Origin: Deltaproteobacteria bacterium
GTDB lineage: Bacteria; Desulfobacterota; Binatia; UBA9968
DNA: 36,585 bases
Assembly: GCA_016193465.1 (NCBI GenBank)
Contig: JACPSE010000091.1
Span: forward strand, 1 to 36,585
Direction of reading: 5' to 3'
Made by a program: the position numbers and the translations under genes. The notes under the pieces are model-generated. The model had not been told where the DNA came from. It worked only from the letters and a program-made list of their open reading frames with translations, and ran no database searches. This document shows positions 15,623-23,926 of this stretch, piece by piece; position 1 is the stretch's first letter, and the number at the start of each line of letters is the position of its first letter.

Positions 15623-16852
15623 ATGAATGTGGGCGCGGTTCTCAAGGGCTGTGTTGCCGGAAAAACGCTCTCCAGACGCGGGGCCATTGCTCTTTCATCG
15701 GCTCAGGGGGAAGAACTCGCGCGCCTCCTTGCGGCTGCCTCAGACTTGCGCGACCGCCACAAAGGCAAGACCATAACCTTCTCACCCAAGCTCTTTATTC
15801 CGCTCACCAACTTGTGCCGGGATTTCTGCGGCTATTGCACCTTTCGCAAGGCCCCGGACGAGCCGGACGCTAATACGATGACGTTGGACGAGGTTCTCCA
15901 GGTCGCGCATCAGGGAAAGCGCCTTGGCTGCACAGAGGTCCTCTTCAGTCTGGGCGATAAGCCTGAGGCGATCTATCCTGAAATGAGACAATTTCTCGAT
16001 CAGTTGGGGCTTCGACGCACGCTCGACTATCTCTACAACGCCTGCAAGCTGGTTCTGGAGGAAACCGGATTACTCCCCCACTCAAACCCAGGGCTGATGG
16101 GGAAGAAGGATTTGGAAAGGCTTAAAGCAGTGAATATCAGTCTCGGTCTCATGCTGGAGAATGTCAGCGAGCGCCTCATGCTGCCGTCCGGTCCCCATTT
16201 TGATGCGCCGGATAAGAAGCCTTCGCTCCGCTTAAAGACCATCGAAGAGGCGGGGAAGCTAGGCATCCCCTTTACGACCGGAATCCTCATAGGCATCGGC
16301 GAAAACTGGGAAGAGAGGATTGACTCTCTCCTGGCCATTCGCGAGCTGCATGAGCGCTACGGCCACATCCAAGAGGTCATCATTCAAAATTTTCGCGCCA
16401 AAGCTGAGATCCCCATGCGCGATCATCCGGAGCCGTCGGTTGACGAGATGCTCAAGACTATCGCCCTGGCGCGCCTCATCCTGGGCGGCGATATGAATAT
16501 CCAGGCCCCGCCGAATCTGGCGCCGGAGAGTTATCCGCTCTATCTTCATGCGGGGATTAATGATTGGGGTGGAGTCTCTCCCCTGACACCCGATTACATA
16601 AATCCCGAAGCCCCATGGCCAGCGCTAATGATCTTAAGCCAAAAGACAGCCGAGGCTGGCTTCAGACTCAAGCCCCGGCTTGCCGTCTATCCTGAGTTTG
16701 TTCACCAAGGCGGCAAATTTATTCCAGCCTCCCTTTTCCCCTATGTGGAGCGGTTATGCGGCGAGGACGGGTTACTTAAGAACGATTTTCTCCGCAGGCT
16801 GGTGACCTTTCAAAGGCCAGAAGGTTTAAAGGTTCAAGAGTTGCAGGGTTAA
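15623..16852 (+). CDS. cofG: 7,8-didemethyl-8-hydroxy-5-deazariboflavin (FO) synthase subunit CofG
   Basis: Radical SAM enzyme that, with CofH, builds the FO chromophore of coenzyme F420. The cluster motif is CRDFCGYC (Cys65, Cys69, Cys72) in IPLTNLCRDFCGYCTFRKAP. Further CofG segments are TEVLFSLGDKPE, LGLMLENVSERLM, TTGILIGIGENWEER, QNFRAKAEIPM and INDWGGVSPLTPDYINPEAPWP. It is 409 aa from ATG 15623. The last dozen residues (from about RPEGLKVQELQG) and the stop codon are encoded by a short interspersed repeat, so the natural C-terminus has been replaced or extended. First gene of the F420 operon; cofH is not in the window. Confidence 0.93.
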   Translation: MNVGAVLKGCVAGKTLSRRGAIALSSAQGEELARLLAAASDLRDRHKGKTITFSPKLFIPLTNLCRDFCGYCTFRKAPDEPDANTMTLDEVLQVAHQGKRLGCTEVLFSLGDKPEAIYPEMRQFLDQLGLRRTLDYLYNACKLVLEETGLLPHSNPGLMGKKDLERLKAVNISLGLMLENVSERLMLPSGPHFDAPDKKPSLRLKTIEEAGKLGIPFTTGILIGIGENWEERIDSLLAIRELHERYGHIQEVIIQNFRAKAEIPMRDHPEPSVDEMLKTIALARLILGGDMNIQAPPNLAPESYPLYLHAGINDWGGVSPLTPDYINPEAPWPALMILSQKTAEAGFRLKPRLAVYPEFVHQGGKFIPASLFPYVERLCGEDGLLKNDFLRRLVTFQRPEGLKVQELQG

Positions 16853-16914
16853 AGGGTTAACGAGCACGATGAAAAGTTCAAATGACAAAGGGTTGAAGGA
16901 ATTAAGGGTTGATG
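16822..16914. repeat. Interspersed repeat at the cofG/cofD junction
   Basis: aaggtttaaaggttcaagag and the following ttgcagggttaaagggttaa cross the cofG stop (16850-16852). Diverged copies (gggttgaagg, ttaagggttg) continue to the cofD start. It matches the reverse complement of the right arm of the recD2 insertion (ggttcaagagtt, aaagggttaa). Confidence 0.55.
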
Positions 16915-16915
16915 G

Positions 16916-17839
16916 ATGCTCGTAGTTCTCACAGGAGGAACAGGGGGCGCGAAGCTAGTTCAAGGCTTGAGCCTGGAGATTAATCCCGAAGATCTGGTCA
17001 TCGTCTGCAACACCGGCGATGACTTCGTCCTGCACGGCCTCCAAATATCTCCTGATCTGGATACGATCACTTACACCCTGGCCGGGATCGGTGACGCGGA
17101 GAGAGGATGGGGGATCAAAGACGATACCTTTGCGGCCTTGGAGATGTTGGGGAGATATGGAGGGGAGACCTGGTTTAAACTTGGGGATAGAGACCTCGCA
17201 ACTCATATCACCCGGTCGCGGCTTTTGCGCGAAGGGGTATCGCTTTCGGAGATCACCGACCGGATTCGCCGGGTGCTCGGCGTTAAGGCGACGATCATCC
17301 CGATGTCCGATGATAGGGTTGAGACCCGATTAGTAACAGCGGCAGGGGAGATCTCTTTTCAAGAATATTTCGTCAAGAGGCATTGGAAAGATGAAGTCAA
17401 AGAGGTCTCATTCGCCGGAGCGGAGAGGAGTCAGCCAGCCCCAGGCGTGCTCGATGCGATTCGGAGGGCCGAGGCCGTGATTGTTTGCCCGAGCAATCCG
17501 GTAACCAGCATCGCTCCTATTTTGGCCGTGCCGGGAATCAGAAAAGTCTTGCAAGCAACGCAGTCACCTGTAGTGGCTATAAGCCCCATCGTCCAGAGAC
17601 TGGCGCTGAGCGGCCCGGCGCACAGGTTGATGGCGGCTGCGGGCCATGAAGCTTCCGCTGCCGGCGTGGCAAAAGCCTACGCCGATTTTCTCGATACGAT
17701 AATAATCGCGCCTGAGGACAAGGATCTCAAAGAGAGAATCGAAGCGATGGGAGTTGAGACAGTGGTATCTTCGATCCGCATGGACTCGCTGGACGATAAA
17801 AGACGAGTCGCGCGCGAGGTGTTAGCCTCGTTGAAATAG
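16916..17839 (+). CDS. cofD: 2-phospho-L-lactate (or PEP) transferase CofD
   Basis: Transfers the phospholactyl or phosphoenolpyruvyl moiety from the CofC product to FO, giving (dehydro-)F420-0. 307 aa, normal length. Motifs include the N-terminal LTGGTGGAKLVQGL, the CNTGDDF segment, LQISPDLDTITYTLAG, WGIKDDTFAAL, WFKLGDRDLATH and VCPSNPVTSIAPIL. The ATG at 16916 follows an interspersed repeat that separates it from cofG by 63 bp. Cytosolic. Whether the donor is lactate- or PEP-derived cannot be told from sequence. Confidence 0.95.
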   Translation: MLVVLTGGTGGAKLVQGLSLEINPEDLVIVCNTGDDFVLHGLQISPDLDTITYTLAGIGDAERGWGIKDDTFAALEMLGRYGGETWFKLGDRDLATHITRSRLLREGVSLSEITDRIRRVLGVKATIIPMSDDRVETRLVTAAGEISFQEYFVKRHWKDEVKEVSFAGAERSQPAPGVLDAIRRAEAVIVCPSNPVTSIAPILAVPGIRKVLQATQSPVVAISPIVQRLALSGPAHRLMAAAGHEASAAGVAKAYADFLDTIIIAPEDKDLKERIEAMGVETVVSSIRMDSLDDKRRVAREVLASLK

Positions 17840-17850
17840 ATGTAACGAAG

Positions 17851-18600
17851 ATGAACGTTGCTGCGCTTATTCCTGCAAAGGGCTTTACCAACGCCAAGCA
17901 AAGGCTCTCTCCGCTCCTGGGTGTGGTGGAGCGGGAGCTCTTGGCGGAGGCGATGCTGCGCGATGTCCTGGGTCAGGTGGTTCTCACCCGGGGGTTAGAC
18001 GGGGTCTACGTAGTTACGGAGGATTCCAAAGTTTCCGAGATCGCCTCCTTCCTGGGGATCCATGTGATACGCGAAGAGAGTGAAAGAGGTGAGACCGAAG
18101 CAGTGGTCTTTGCCCTGTCAAAGATAAGCCAGGTCGGGATTCACAGCGTCCTCGTTATCCCCGGAGACATCCCCTTGGTCCGCTCAAGCGACATCGAGCT
18201 GCTCCTGGAGCAGATTTCTGGCCACGATAGAGATATCCCCTTTGCGCTCTTGACGCCATCGCATGACCGGATGGGAACCAACGCACTTTTGCTCTCTCCT
18301 CCTGGTGTGATTAAGCTCCGCTTCGGTTATGACAGCTTCTCTTACCATCTGGGTCAGGTTGAGGCGGCAGGGCTGCCACCAAGGGTCCTGGAGAATGAGA
18401 TGATCGCTCTCGATATTGACGAGCCCAAGGATCTGGAGCGTTTCATGGAGTTCGCGGCTCGTGTTCGTGGGTCGTGTTCGCCGGACGAGCACGATAACCG
18501 AGCACGAGCACGGATAGCTGCAGGCAATACCTACGAGAGGGCTTTTAAGATGGGGGTGTTCGGCGCGCTGGAGAACGCCAAGCGGTCGGGAAGATTATGA
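17851..18600 (+). CDS. cofC: 2-phospho-L-lactate / PEP guanylyltransferase CofC
   Basis: Activates 2-phospholactate or phosphoenolpyruvate with GTP for CofD. 249 aa. The nucleotidyltransferase start ALIPAKGFTNAKQRLSPLLG and later VIPGDIPLVRSSDIELLL and LDIDEPKDLERFM are diagnostic. The product is longer than usual at the C-terminus: residues about 203-219 are encoded by a palindromic repeat, and about 30 further residues (RIAAGNTYERAFKMG) follow. It starts 11 bp after cofD and overlaps cofE by 4 bp (ATGA), so all are one transcript. Confidence 0.93.
   Translation: MNVAALIPAKGFTNAKQRLSPLLGVVERELLAEAMLRDVLGQVVLTRGLDGVYVVTEDSKVSEIASFLGIHVIREESERGETEAVVFALSKISQVGIHSVLVIPGDIPLVRSSDIELLLEQISGHDRDIPFALLTPSHDRMGTNALLLSPPGVIKLRFGYDSFSYHLGQVEAAGLPPRVLENEMIALDIDEPKDLERFMEFAARVRGSCSPDEHDNRARARIAAGNTYERAFKMGVFGALENAKRSGRL
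18458..18508. repeat. Intragenic palindromic hairpin in cofC
   Basis: CTCGTGTTCG (18458-18467) pairs with CGAGCACGAG (18499-18508), ten pairs with one G-U. Inside it CGTGTTCG (18473-18480) pairs with CGAGCACG (18486-18493), eight pairs with one G-U around a 5-nt loop. The two-tier hairpin is translated in frame near the CofC C-terminus. The cgagcacgat motif recurs at 16861. Confidence 0.6.
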
Positions 18601-19361
18601 GGCGGCTCGAAGTCATAGGCCTCGAGAATCTGGGCGAGGTGCGGCGAGGCGACTCTATCGCCAGGCTCATCCTTAAGGGTTGTTCCCACAACAACGTGGC
18701 TCTGACCGAAGGAGATATCCTGGTGGTGGCTCATAAAATAGTTTCCAAGTCAGAGGGGCGGATCGTGCGTCTGGCTGAGATACAACCCTCGGCTCACGCC
18801 CTGGAACTATCCCGCGAGCTGAACGATAAGGATCCCCGGCTGCTGCAGATCATTTTGAGCGAGAGCCGACGCATTATTAGAAAGGGAGGCGGGACCATCA
18901 TCGTCGAGAGCCACCACGGTTTTGTCTGCGCCAACGCTGGCGTGGATCTATCCAATGTTGGTCTGGGCATGGTCGCGCTTTTGCCCCAGGATCCTGATCG
19001 CTCGGCAAGAGAGATCCGTGAAGAGATCCAGAAGCTCAGCGGCGTAGCTATAGGGGTGATTATCAGTGATAGTTTCGGTCGCCCCTGGCGCTTGGGCACG
19101 GTGGACGTGGCGGTCGGTGTATCGGGCCTTAAGCCATTGAAGGACGAGCGCGGGAGAAACGACCGCTACGGCTATGAACTTAAGGCCTCTGTGGCCGCGG
19201 TGGCTGATGAGCTGGCGGCGGCGGCGGAGCCGGTGATGGGGAAGAGAGGCGAGGTTCCGGTTGCAATCATTCGCGGCGACGGCGTAGAAATAAAAGAGGA
19301 GGATGGATCGGTGAAGGATCTCCTCCGTCCAGAAGCGGAGGATCTGTTTCGCCATTTCTGA
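18597..19361 (+). CDS. cofE: Coenzyme F420-0:L-glutamate ligase CofE
   Basis: Adds L-glutamate residues to F420-0 using GTP. 254 aa, matching the stand-alone archaeal-type CofE; the C-terminal FMN/nitroreductase domain of actinobacterial FbiB is absent. Motifs: GDILVVAHKIVSKSEGRIVRL, FVCANAGVDLSNVG, VIISDSFGRPWRLGTVDVAVG, and LKPLKDERGRNDRYGYEL. The ATG overlaps the cofC stop. If the pathway runs through dehydro-F420-0, a separate reductase would be needed and is not visible here. Confidence 0.95.
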   Translation: MRRLEVIGLENLGEVRRGDSIARLILKGCSHNNVALTEGDILVVAHKIVSKSEGRIVRLAEIQPSAHALELSRELNDKDPRLLQIILSESRRIIRKGGGTIIVESHHGFVCANAGVDLSNVGLGMVALLPQDPDRSAREIREEIQKLSGVAIGVIISDSFGRPWRLGTVDVAVGVSGLKPLKDERGRNDRYGYELKASVAAVADELAAAAEPVMGKRGEVPVAIIRGDGVEIKEEDGSVKDLLRPEAEDLFRHF

Positions 19362-19367
19362 GGTGCC

Positions 19368-20021
19368 ATGAAAAAAGAGATCAACATAGCGATTGTGGGA
19401 GGGACGGGAAATCTGGGCAGCGCCTTGGCGCTGCGCCTGCTTGCTCCCGGGGTCAAAGTCATCATCGGCTCGCGGGATAAGGAAAAGGCCAAAACAGTGG
19501 TCGAGTCTTTGAAGAAAATCCAGCCGAAAGGGAACCTCGAAGGGAAAACCAATCAGGAGGCGGTTAAAGAGGCCGGGTTTGTGGTAATTGCCGTTCCTTA
19601 CGAAGGCCATGCGACGACGGTCGCACAACTCAAAGGTCAACTCGCGGGCAAAACCGTTATCAATGCCGTGGTGCCGCTCAAAAAAGGAAAACCGTTTGTT
19701 CCGCCTGCCGGCTCCGCTCTGCTTGAGTCCCAGGGGATTTTAGGGGATGAGGCGCCGGTAATCGGGGCGCTGCACAATATCTCGGCAGTCGATTTGCAGT
19801 CTCCCGATGCTCCGCTAGGCGATGTGCTGGTCTGCGGCGACAACGATGGCGCGAAACAAAAAGTCATGGAGATCATTCACAGGATCGGGGCGCGGACTTT
19901 TGATGCCGGTCCGGCCGCCAATGGCTATGTCATCGAAGGGCTCACCGGAGTCTTGATCTATCTCAACCGGAAGTATAAATCCAGGCACGCCAGCGTGAAG
20001 GTCACAGGGATCGGGGACTAA
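19368..20021 (+). CDS. npdG: NADPH-dependent F420 reductase (F420H2:NADP oxidoreductase)
   Basis: Transfers hydride between NADP(H) and F420. 217 aa, usual length. Rossmann motif IAIVGGTGNLGSALALRL at the N-terminus, then the NADP phosphate-binding IIGSRDKEKAK, and VVIAVPYEGHATTV and INAVVPLKKGKP, which are characteristic of Npd/Fno proteins. A GAGGTG ribosome-binding site sits in the 6-bp gap after cofE. Location as the last gene of the cof operon supports supply of reduced F420 to F420-dependent enzymes elsewhere in the genome. Confidence 0.93.
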   Translation: MKKEINIAIVGGTGNLGSALALRLLAPGVKVIIGSRDKEKAKTVVESLKKIQPKGNLEGKTNQEAVKEAGFVVIAVPYEGHATTVAQLKGQLAGKTVINAVVPLKKGKPFVPPAGSALLESQGILGDEAPVIGALHNISAVDLQSPDAPLGDVLVCGDNDGAKQKVMEIIHRIGARTFDAGPAANGYVIEGLTGVLIYLNRKYKSRHASVKVTGIGD

Positions 20022-20141
20022 ACGGAGGGAGATCCTCTGGGGAGGAATCCAACATGCTCGAGCTCTGCGCCTTTGCTCTCTTTAAAAAATAGCTAACCCG
20101 GATCTAATTCAGAGTCCTCGAAGCTGACGGCTGATAGCTGA

Positions 20142-20669
20142 ATGCCTATTTATACCATCGGCCATTCCACCCGCACCATCAACGAGTTTATAAAGCTTCT
20201 CCGCCATTACGAGGTTGAGCTGCTGCTGGATGTGCGCACGGTGCCAAAGTCCCGGCATGTGCCCCACTTTAATGCCGAACTCTTGATGCGCTCCCTTGGA
20301 GAACAGGGGATTGAGTACTGCCATCTCAAGCAGCTTGGGGGATTGAGAAAACCTGCTAAGGACTCTTTGAACGCCGGATGGCGCAATCTGAGCTTTCGGG
20401 GCTTTGCCGATTACATGCAGACGGCTGAGTTTCGAAAGGCTCTGGCAGAGGCATTGCAGCTCGCTTCCGCAAAGAGAGCGGCACTCATGTGCGCCGAGGC
20501 CGTTCCTTGGCGCTGCCATCGCTCCCTGATTGCCGACGCCCTGGCTGCATTCCACGGGGCGGAAATTCGCCACATCCTCTCCGAGACGAAGCTGCAAAAG
20601 CACGAGATAACTCCCTTCGCCGTGGTTGAGAACAGGCGGCTTACCTATCCCCTTCCCCTCATCGTTTGA
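20142..20669 (+). CDS. DUF488 family protein
   Basis: 175-aa cytosolic protein of unknown function. Family landmarks are the start IYTIGHSTRTINEFIKLL, LLLDVRTVPKSRHVPHF, an aromatic/Arg-rich middle, and the C-terminal CAEAVPWRCHRSLIADAL with two conserved Cys and an Arg. No Shine-Dalgarno is visible before ATG 20142; the preceding bases gctgacggctgatagctga are a short duplicated-motif sequence. It is 120 bp after npdG and need not belong to the F420 operon. Confidence 0.85.
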   Translation: MPIYTIGHSTRTINEFIKLLRHYEVELLLDVRTVPKSRHVPHFNAELLMRSLGEQGIEYCHLKQLGGLRKPAKDSLNAGWRNLSFRGFADYMQTAEFRKALAEALQLASAKRAALMCAEAVPWRCHRSLIADALAAFHGAEIRHILSETKLQKHEITPFAVVENRRLTYPLPLIV

Positions 20670-20717
20670 ATTTTCTCCAGAAATGTCCTAGGAATTGAAG
20701 AGTAGATCTTAACAGGG

Positions 20718-21013
20718 TGTTGAAAAACCCTTAACTCAGGCCGGTCAAAAAGGTCCCAGATGCGAGGCGCGCGAGAAACCGACGAGCGCAGGCGTACTTG
20801 AGCAGTACGTCGGAGCGACTCCGTTCGGAGCGGGACGAAGTCCCGCGCGGTCGAGCGCCACTATCATAACCGCCGGCCTGGGAGGATCTCGAAGGGCCGA
20901 TGCGTCGAGCGAGGAGCATCAAGCGTGTCTTCCGTCGAGCGTAGCACAGGCCTATCGCATCGGACCTGAGAGAGACTCTCAGGCCGGCTGACGGCAGATG
21001 GGCCTTTTTCAAC
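20718..21013. mobile_element. MITE-like palindromic repeat element
   Basis: About 296 bp bounded by inverted GTTGAAAAA (20719-20727) and TTTTTCAAC (21005-21013). Inside are perfect hairpins: GTACT-tgagc-AGTAC (20794-20808), CTCCG-tt-CGGAG (20819-20830), GCGGGAC-gaa-GTCCCGC (20830-20846) and CCTGAGAG-aga-CTCTCAGG (20965-20983). A second internal sub-end, ggtcaaaaaggtcccagatg, follows the left terminus. A solo terminus is found at 5291-5307. It holds no plausible gene; the 93-aa minus-strand frame in it is an artefact of the palindromes. It fills nearly the whole 363-bp gap between DUF488 and the bicupin gene. Confidence 0.65.
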
Positions 21014-21032
21014 GGTCTCTTACGACATCTTC

Positions 21033-22124
21033 ATGGAAGAGCAGGGCATTCCTATTTATCGGGAAATCGGGGTGAGGAGAGTGCAGGATCTGCCCGTGAA
21101 GCCGTGGAAGCGAATGGGCGGAAACGGGACCTTTATCCAGCTCTTAGGCACCGAAGGTCTTTGGGGCTGCTATGTCGTCGAGGTACCGGGCGCAGGCGCA
21201 CTCAATGCCGAGCGACACCTCTACGAGGAACTTTACCTGGTTGTCGAGGGGCGGGGCTCCACCGAGGTCTGGGCGGAAGGAAATGGAAAAAAGCTTACCT
21301 TTGAGTGGCAGCGAGGCTCTCTCTTTTCTATCCCGATTAACGCCAATCACCGCATCGTGAATGCGACTCGGAGCCCGGCTTTGCTGCTGGCGGGGACGAC
21401 CGCTCCGAACGCGATGAACCTCTATTCCAATACGGATTTTATTTTTAACTGCTCCTATAACTTCAAAGACCGCTTCAACCCCACGGATGATTACTACAAG
21501 CCCAAAGACGAGATCGAGCCGGACCCGGTGCGGGGCCTTGCCATGCGCCAGACCAACATTATCCCGGACATTATTAATTGCGAGCTGCCGCTGGACAACC
21601 GCCGCTCGCCGGGCTACCGCAGGATCGAGCCCTACATGACCGGCAACAATTTCTATCTGTGGATCGGACAACATGAGAACGGTCGTTACTCCAAAGCCCA
21701 CGCCCACGGTTCCGCCGCTGTTTTGCTTTGCCTGACGGGCAAAGGCTACACCTATACCTGGCCTGCTACCCTGGGCCAGACACCCTGGAAGGATGGCAAA
21801 GGCGAGCTGGTCAAACGACAAGACTACGAGCCTGTCGGCATGGTCAGCGCCGCGCCCATGGGCGGCAACTGGTTCCACGCCCACTTCGGGACCAGCAAGG
21901 AGCCGCTGCGCTTGACTGCCTGGTTCGGACCCAACGCGCCCGGGCGCGAGCGGGGCCGCCCCGGAGAGCACGCGATCGACTACGGCGCCATCGATATCAA
22001 GGATGGCGGCACGGCCATTCCCTACTATGACGAAGACCCGTTTTTGCGTCGGGAGTACGAGGAGACGTTGAAGCAAGAAGGGGTTGTCTCCAGAATGGAA
22101 GAGGCGCTCTACCGCAAGCCTTGA
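21033..22124 (+). CDS. Bicupin domain protein
   Basis: 363-aa protein with two cupin barrels. Cupin 1 (about 45-125) has NAERHLYEELYLVVEGRGSTE and GSLFSIPINANHRIVN, giving His/Glu/His metal ligands. Cupin 2 (about 215-320) has YSKAHAHGSAAVLLCLTGKGY and GNWFHAHFGTS. Such bicupins include dioxygenases of the gentisate/oxalate type, but no specific family can be named. The ATG at 21033 has no Shine-Dalgarno and lies 20 bp from the end of the MITE-like element. It is followed after 36 bp by the eutA-like gene. Confidence 0.75.
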   Translation: MEEQGIPIYREIGVRRVQDLPVKPWKRMGGNGTFIQLLGTEGLWGCYVVEVPGAGALNAERHLYEELYLVVEGRGSTEVWAEGNGKKLTFEWQRGSLFSIPINANHRIVNATRSPALLLAGTTAPNAMNLYSNTDFIFNCSYNFKDRFNPTDDYYKPKDEIEPDPVRGLAMRQTNIIPDIINCELPLDNRRSPGYRRIEPYMTGNNFYLWIGQHENGRYSKAHAHGSAAVLLCLTGKGYTYTWPATLGQTPWKDGKGELVKRQDYEPVGMVSAAPMGGNWFHAHFGTSKEPLRLTAWFGPNAPGRERGRPGEHAIDYGAIDIKDGGTAIPYYDEDPFLRREYEETLKQEGVVSRMEEALYRKP

Positions 22125-22160
22125 TACCCAGCCGGGTTATCTTTCGCCAAAGGAACTTTT

Positions 22161-23654
22161 ATGGGGACAACATCCCGTCAGCTTGGTTTTACCAACGCCA
22201 ACCGCCACATCGTCGATGAAGACGAAATCAAACTTACCAGCGTCGGCGTCGATATCGGCTCCTCGACGTCGCACCTCGTCTTCTCCCGCCTTGAGATGCG
22301 GCAGGAGGGGACGCGTTACGTCATCGTGCGGCGCGAGATACTCAACGAATCTGAGATCCTACTCACGCCCTACCTGGACGATCTGACGATTGACGTCCAG
22401 ACATTGGGAAAGTTCATCAACCGCCAGTACGAGCGCGCCGGTTTGAAGCGCGAAGATGTTGACACAGGCGCGCTGATCCTGACGGGTGTAGCCGTTAGGC
22501 GCCGCAACGCGCGCGCCATTGGAGAGCTGTTCGCCAAGGAGGCTGGCCGCTTCGTCGCGGTAAGCGCGGGCGACGGCCTAGAGAGCACGATGGCTGCTCA
22601 CGGCTCAGGCGCCGTGGCCGAGTCTGCCAGGGCGGGCGGGATCTGCCTGAACATCGATATCGGGGGTGGAACGAGTAAGTTTGCCATCTGCACTAAGGGC
22701 AGGGTCCGGGAGGTGACGGCAATCGACGTCGGGGCGCGATTGATCGTGCTTGACGGAGACAGTAGGGTTACGCGGGTTGAGGAGGCTGGCCGCTTTTTCG
22801 GCGGGGCAGTAGGGCTGAATCCGACGGTCGGAGAGAAATTGGATGCCTCCAAGCTGCCTGCCATGGCCTCTTTAATGGCCGATAAGCTCTTTGATCTGGT
22901 GAGTCTCTCAACCCTTTCTCCAGAGACCAGCGGGCTGTTGCGTCTGCCGCCTTTGTCCTATCGGGGCAAGATTGACGCGATTACGTTTTCAGGGGGAGTC
23001 TCTGAGTTCATTTACGGTCATAACCCGGGAGACTTCGGAGATCTGGGGGCGTTGCTGGCAGAAGAAGTCAAGCGGAGAGTCGAACGTTTGGGCATCCCGG
23101 TAATCGAACCCGCCGCAAGGATCAGGGCAACGGTCATCGGCGCCTCGCAATACACCATTCAGGTGAGCGGGAGCACCATTTTCATCGCGCCTCTGGAGGC
23201 GGTGCCGGTGCGCAATGTGCCGGTTGTGGTCCCGGAGCTGCCGCTCGCCGGAGACGATATTGATCATCTGGCTGTAAGGAAGGCCTTAGAGATGGCTCTA
23301 TCGCGCCTGGATCTTACGGACGGAAAACGGCCCGTTGCCGTTGGCTTTCACTGGGAGGGCTCGGCAACTTTCGCGCGCCTGCAGGCCTTTTGCTCAGGCG
23401 TCAGAGACGGGCTTGAGAGGGTGCTCGGCAGAGGACACCCACTGATGCTGGTGAACGACGGCGATATCGGCGGCATTCTCGGTCTGCATTTCAAGGAGGA
23501 GATGGACTTTTCCAATCCGGTTATCTCCATTGACGGCATCTCGCTCAACGAGTTCGATTACATTGATATCGGCGCGTTGATCCCCTCATCGGGCGCCGTT
23601 CCGGTGGTCGTCAAGTCGCTCATCTTTCCCGCGTCAGCGCAGCCACCAGACTAA
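22161..23654 (+). CDS. Ethanolamine ammonia-lyase reactivase EutA-like protein
   Basis: 497-aa actin/Hsp70-fold ATPase of the EutA family. In ethanolamine users it exchanges damaged cobalamin on EutBC. ATPase elements are visible: phosphate-1 SVGVDIGSSTSHLVFS, phosphate-2 ICLNIDIGGGTSKFAI, adenosine-like TFSGGVSEFIYG. Further EutA segments are GVAVRRRNARAIGELFA and VVVPELPLAGDDIDHLA. Length is normal. EutB, EutC and other eut genes are absent from the window; instead it is paired with a bicupin gene 36 bp upstream. It may service another B12 enzyme or a distant EutBC. Confidence 0.85.
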   Translation: MGTTSRQLGFTNANRHIVDEDEIKLTSVGVDIGSSTSHLVFSRLEMRQEGTRYVIVRREILNESEILLTPYLDDLTIDVQTLGKFINRQYERAGLKREDVDTGALILTGVAVRRRNARAIGELFAKEAGRFVAVSAGDGLESTMAAHGSGAVAESARAGGICLNIDIGGGTSKFAICTKGRVREVTAIDVGARLIVLDGDSRVTRVEEAGRFFGGAVGLNPTVGEKLDASKLPAMASLMADKLFDLVSLSTLSPETSGLLRLPPLSYRGKIDAITFSGGVSEFIYGHNPGDFGDLGALLAEEVKRRVERLGIPVIEPAARIRATVIGASQYTIQVSGSTIFIAPLEAVPVRNVPVVVPELPLAGDDIDHLAVRKALEMALSRLDLTDGKRPVAVGFHWEGSATFARLQAFCSGVRDGLERVLGRGHPLMLVNDGDIGGILGLHFKEEMDFSNPVISIDGISLNEFDYIDIGALIPSSGAVPVVVKSLIFPASAQPPD

Positions 23655-23765
23655 TTTCTAACTCAGGACCTCTATACAAGAAGCCGCACAGTTAGAGTTC
23701 CACGCTTTCCGGTTGTGCCTATCTCACGATTTAATTCGCGGATCTCCTGCAATCTTTCTTTTGCG

Positions 23766-23800
23766 GAATTTAGAAAAAGAAGTCCATTTTTTCCTAATTC
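23766..23800 (+). terminator. AT-rich hairpin after eutA-like gene
   Basis: GAATT(t)AG(a)AAAA pairs with TTTTcCTAATTC across a short loop, with one bulge and one mismatch, about 110 bp after the eutA-like stop. It may end that transcript. The remaining 126 bp to the redox operon show no consensus promoter; a TAGTA/TACTA inverted repeat lies at about 23827-23844. Confidence 0.3.
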
Positions 23801-23926
23801 CTGGAAAATCTCCATAAGAAAACCTTAGTAGGTCGCCGTACTACCTTAAATCGCTGGCTTGGTATGTCTTTTGCGTCCTGTCGCGGTCAAACAACTCGTT
23901 TCCTCTTTTAACTCCTAGGCAGCCAA

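Noticed and set aside
20731-21012. 93-aa minus-strand frame in the MITE-like element
   Set aside because: It is built from the element's palindromes (Arg/Ser-rich, no family) and shows no ribosome-binding site.
21144-22076. 310-aa minus-strand frame opposite the bicupin gene
   Set aside because: Shadow of the sense gene, which has conserved cupin motifs; no domain in the antisense product.
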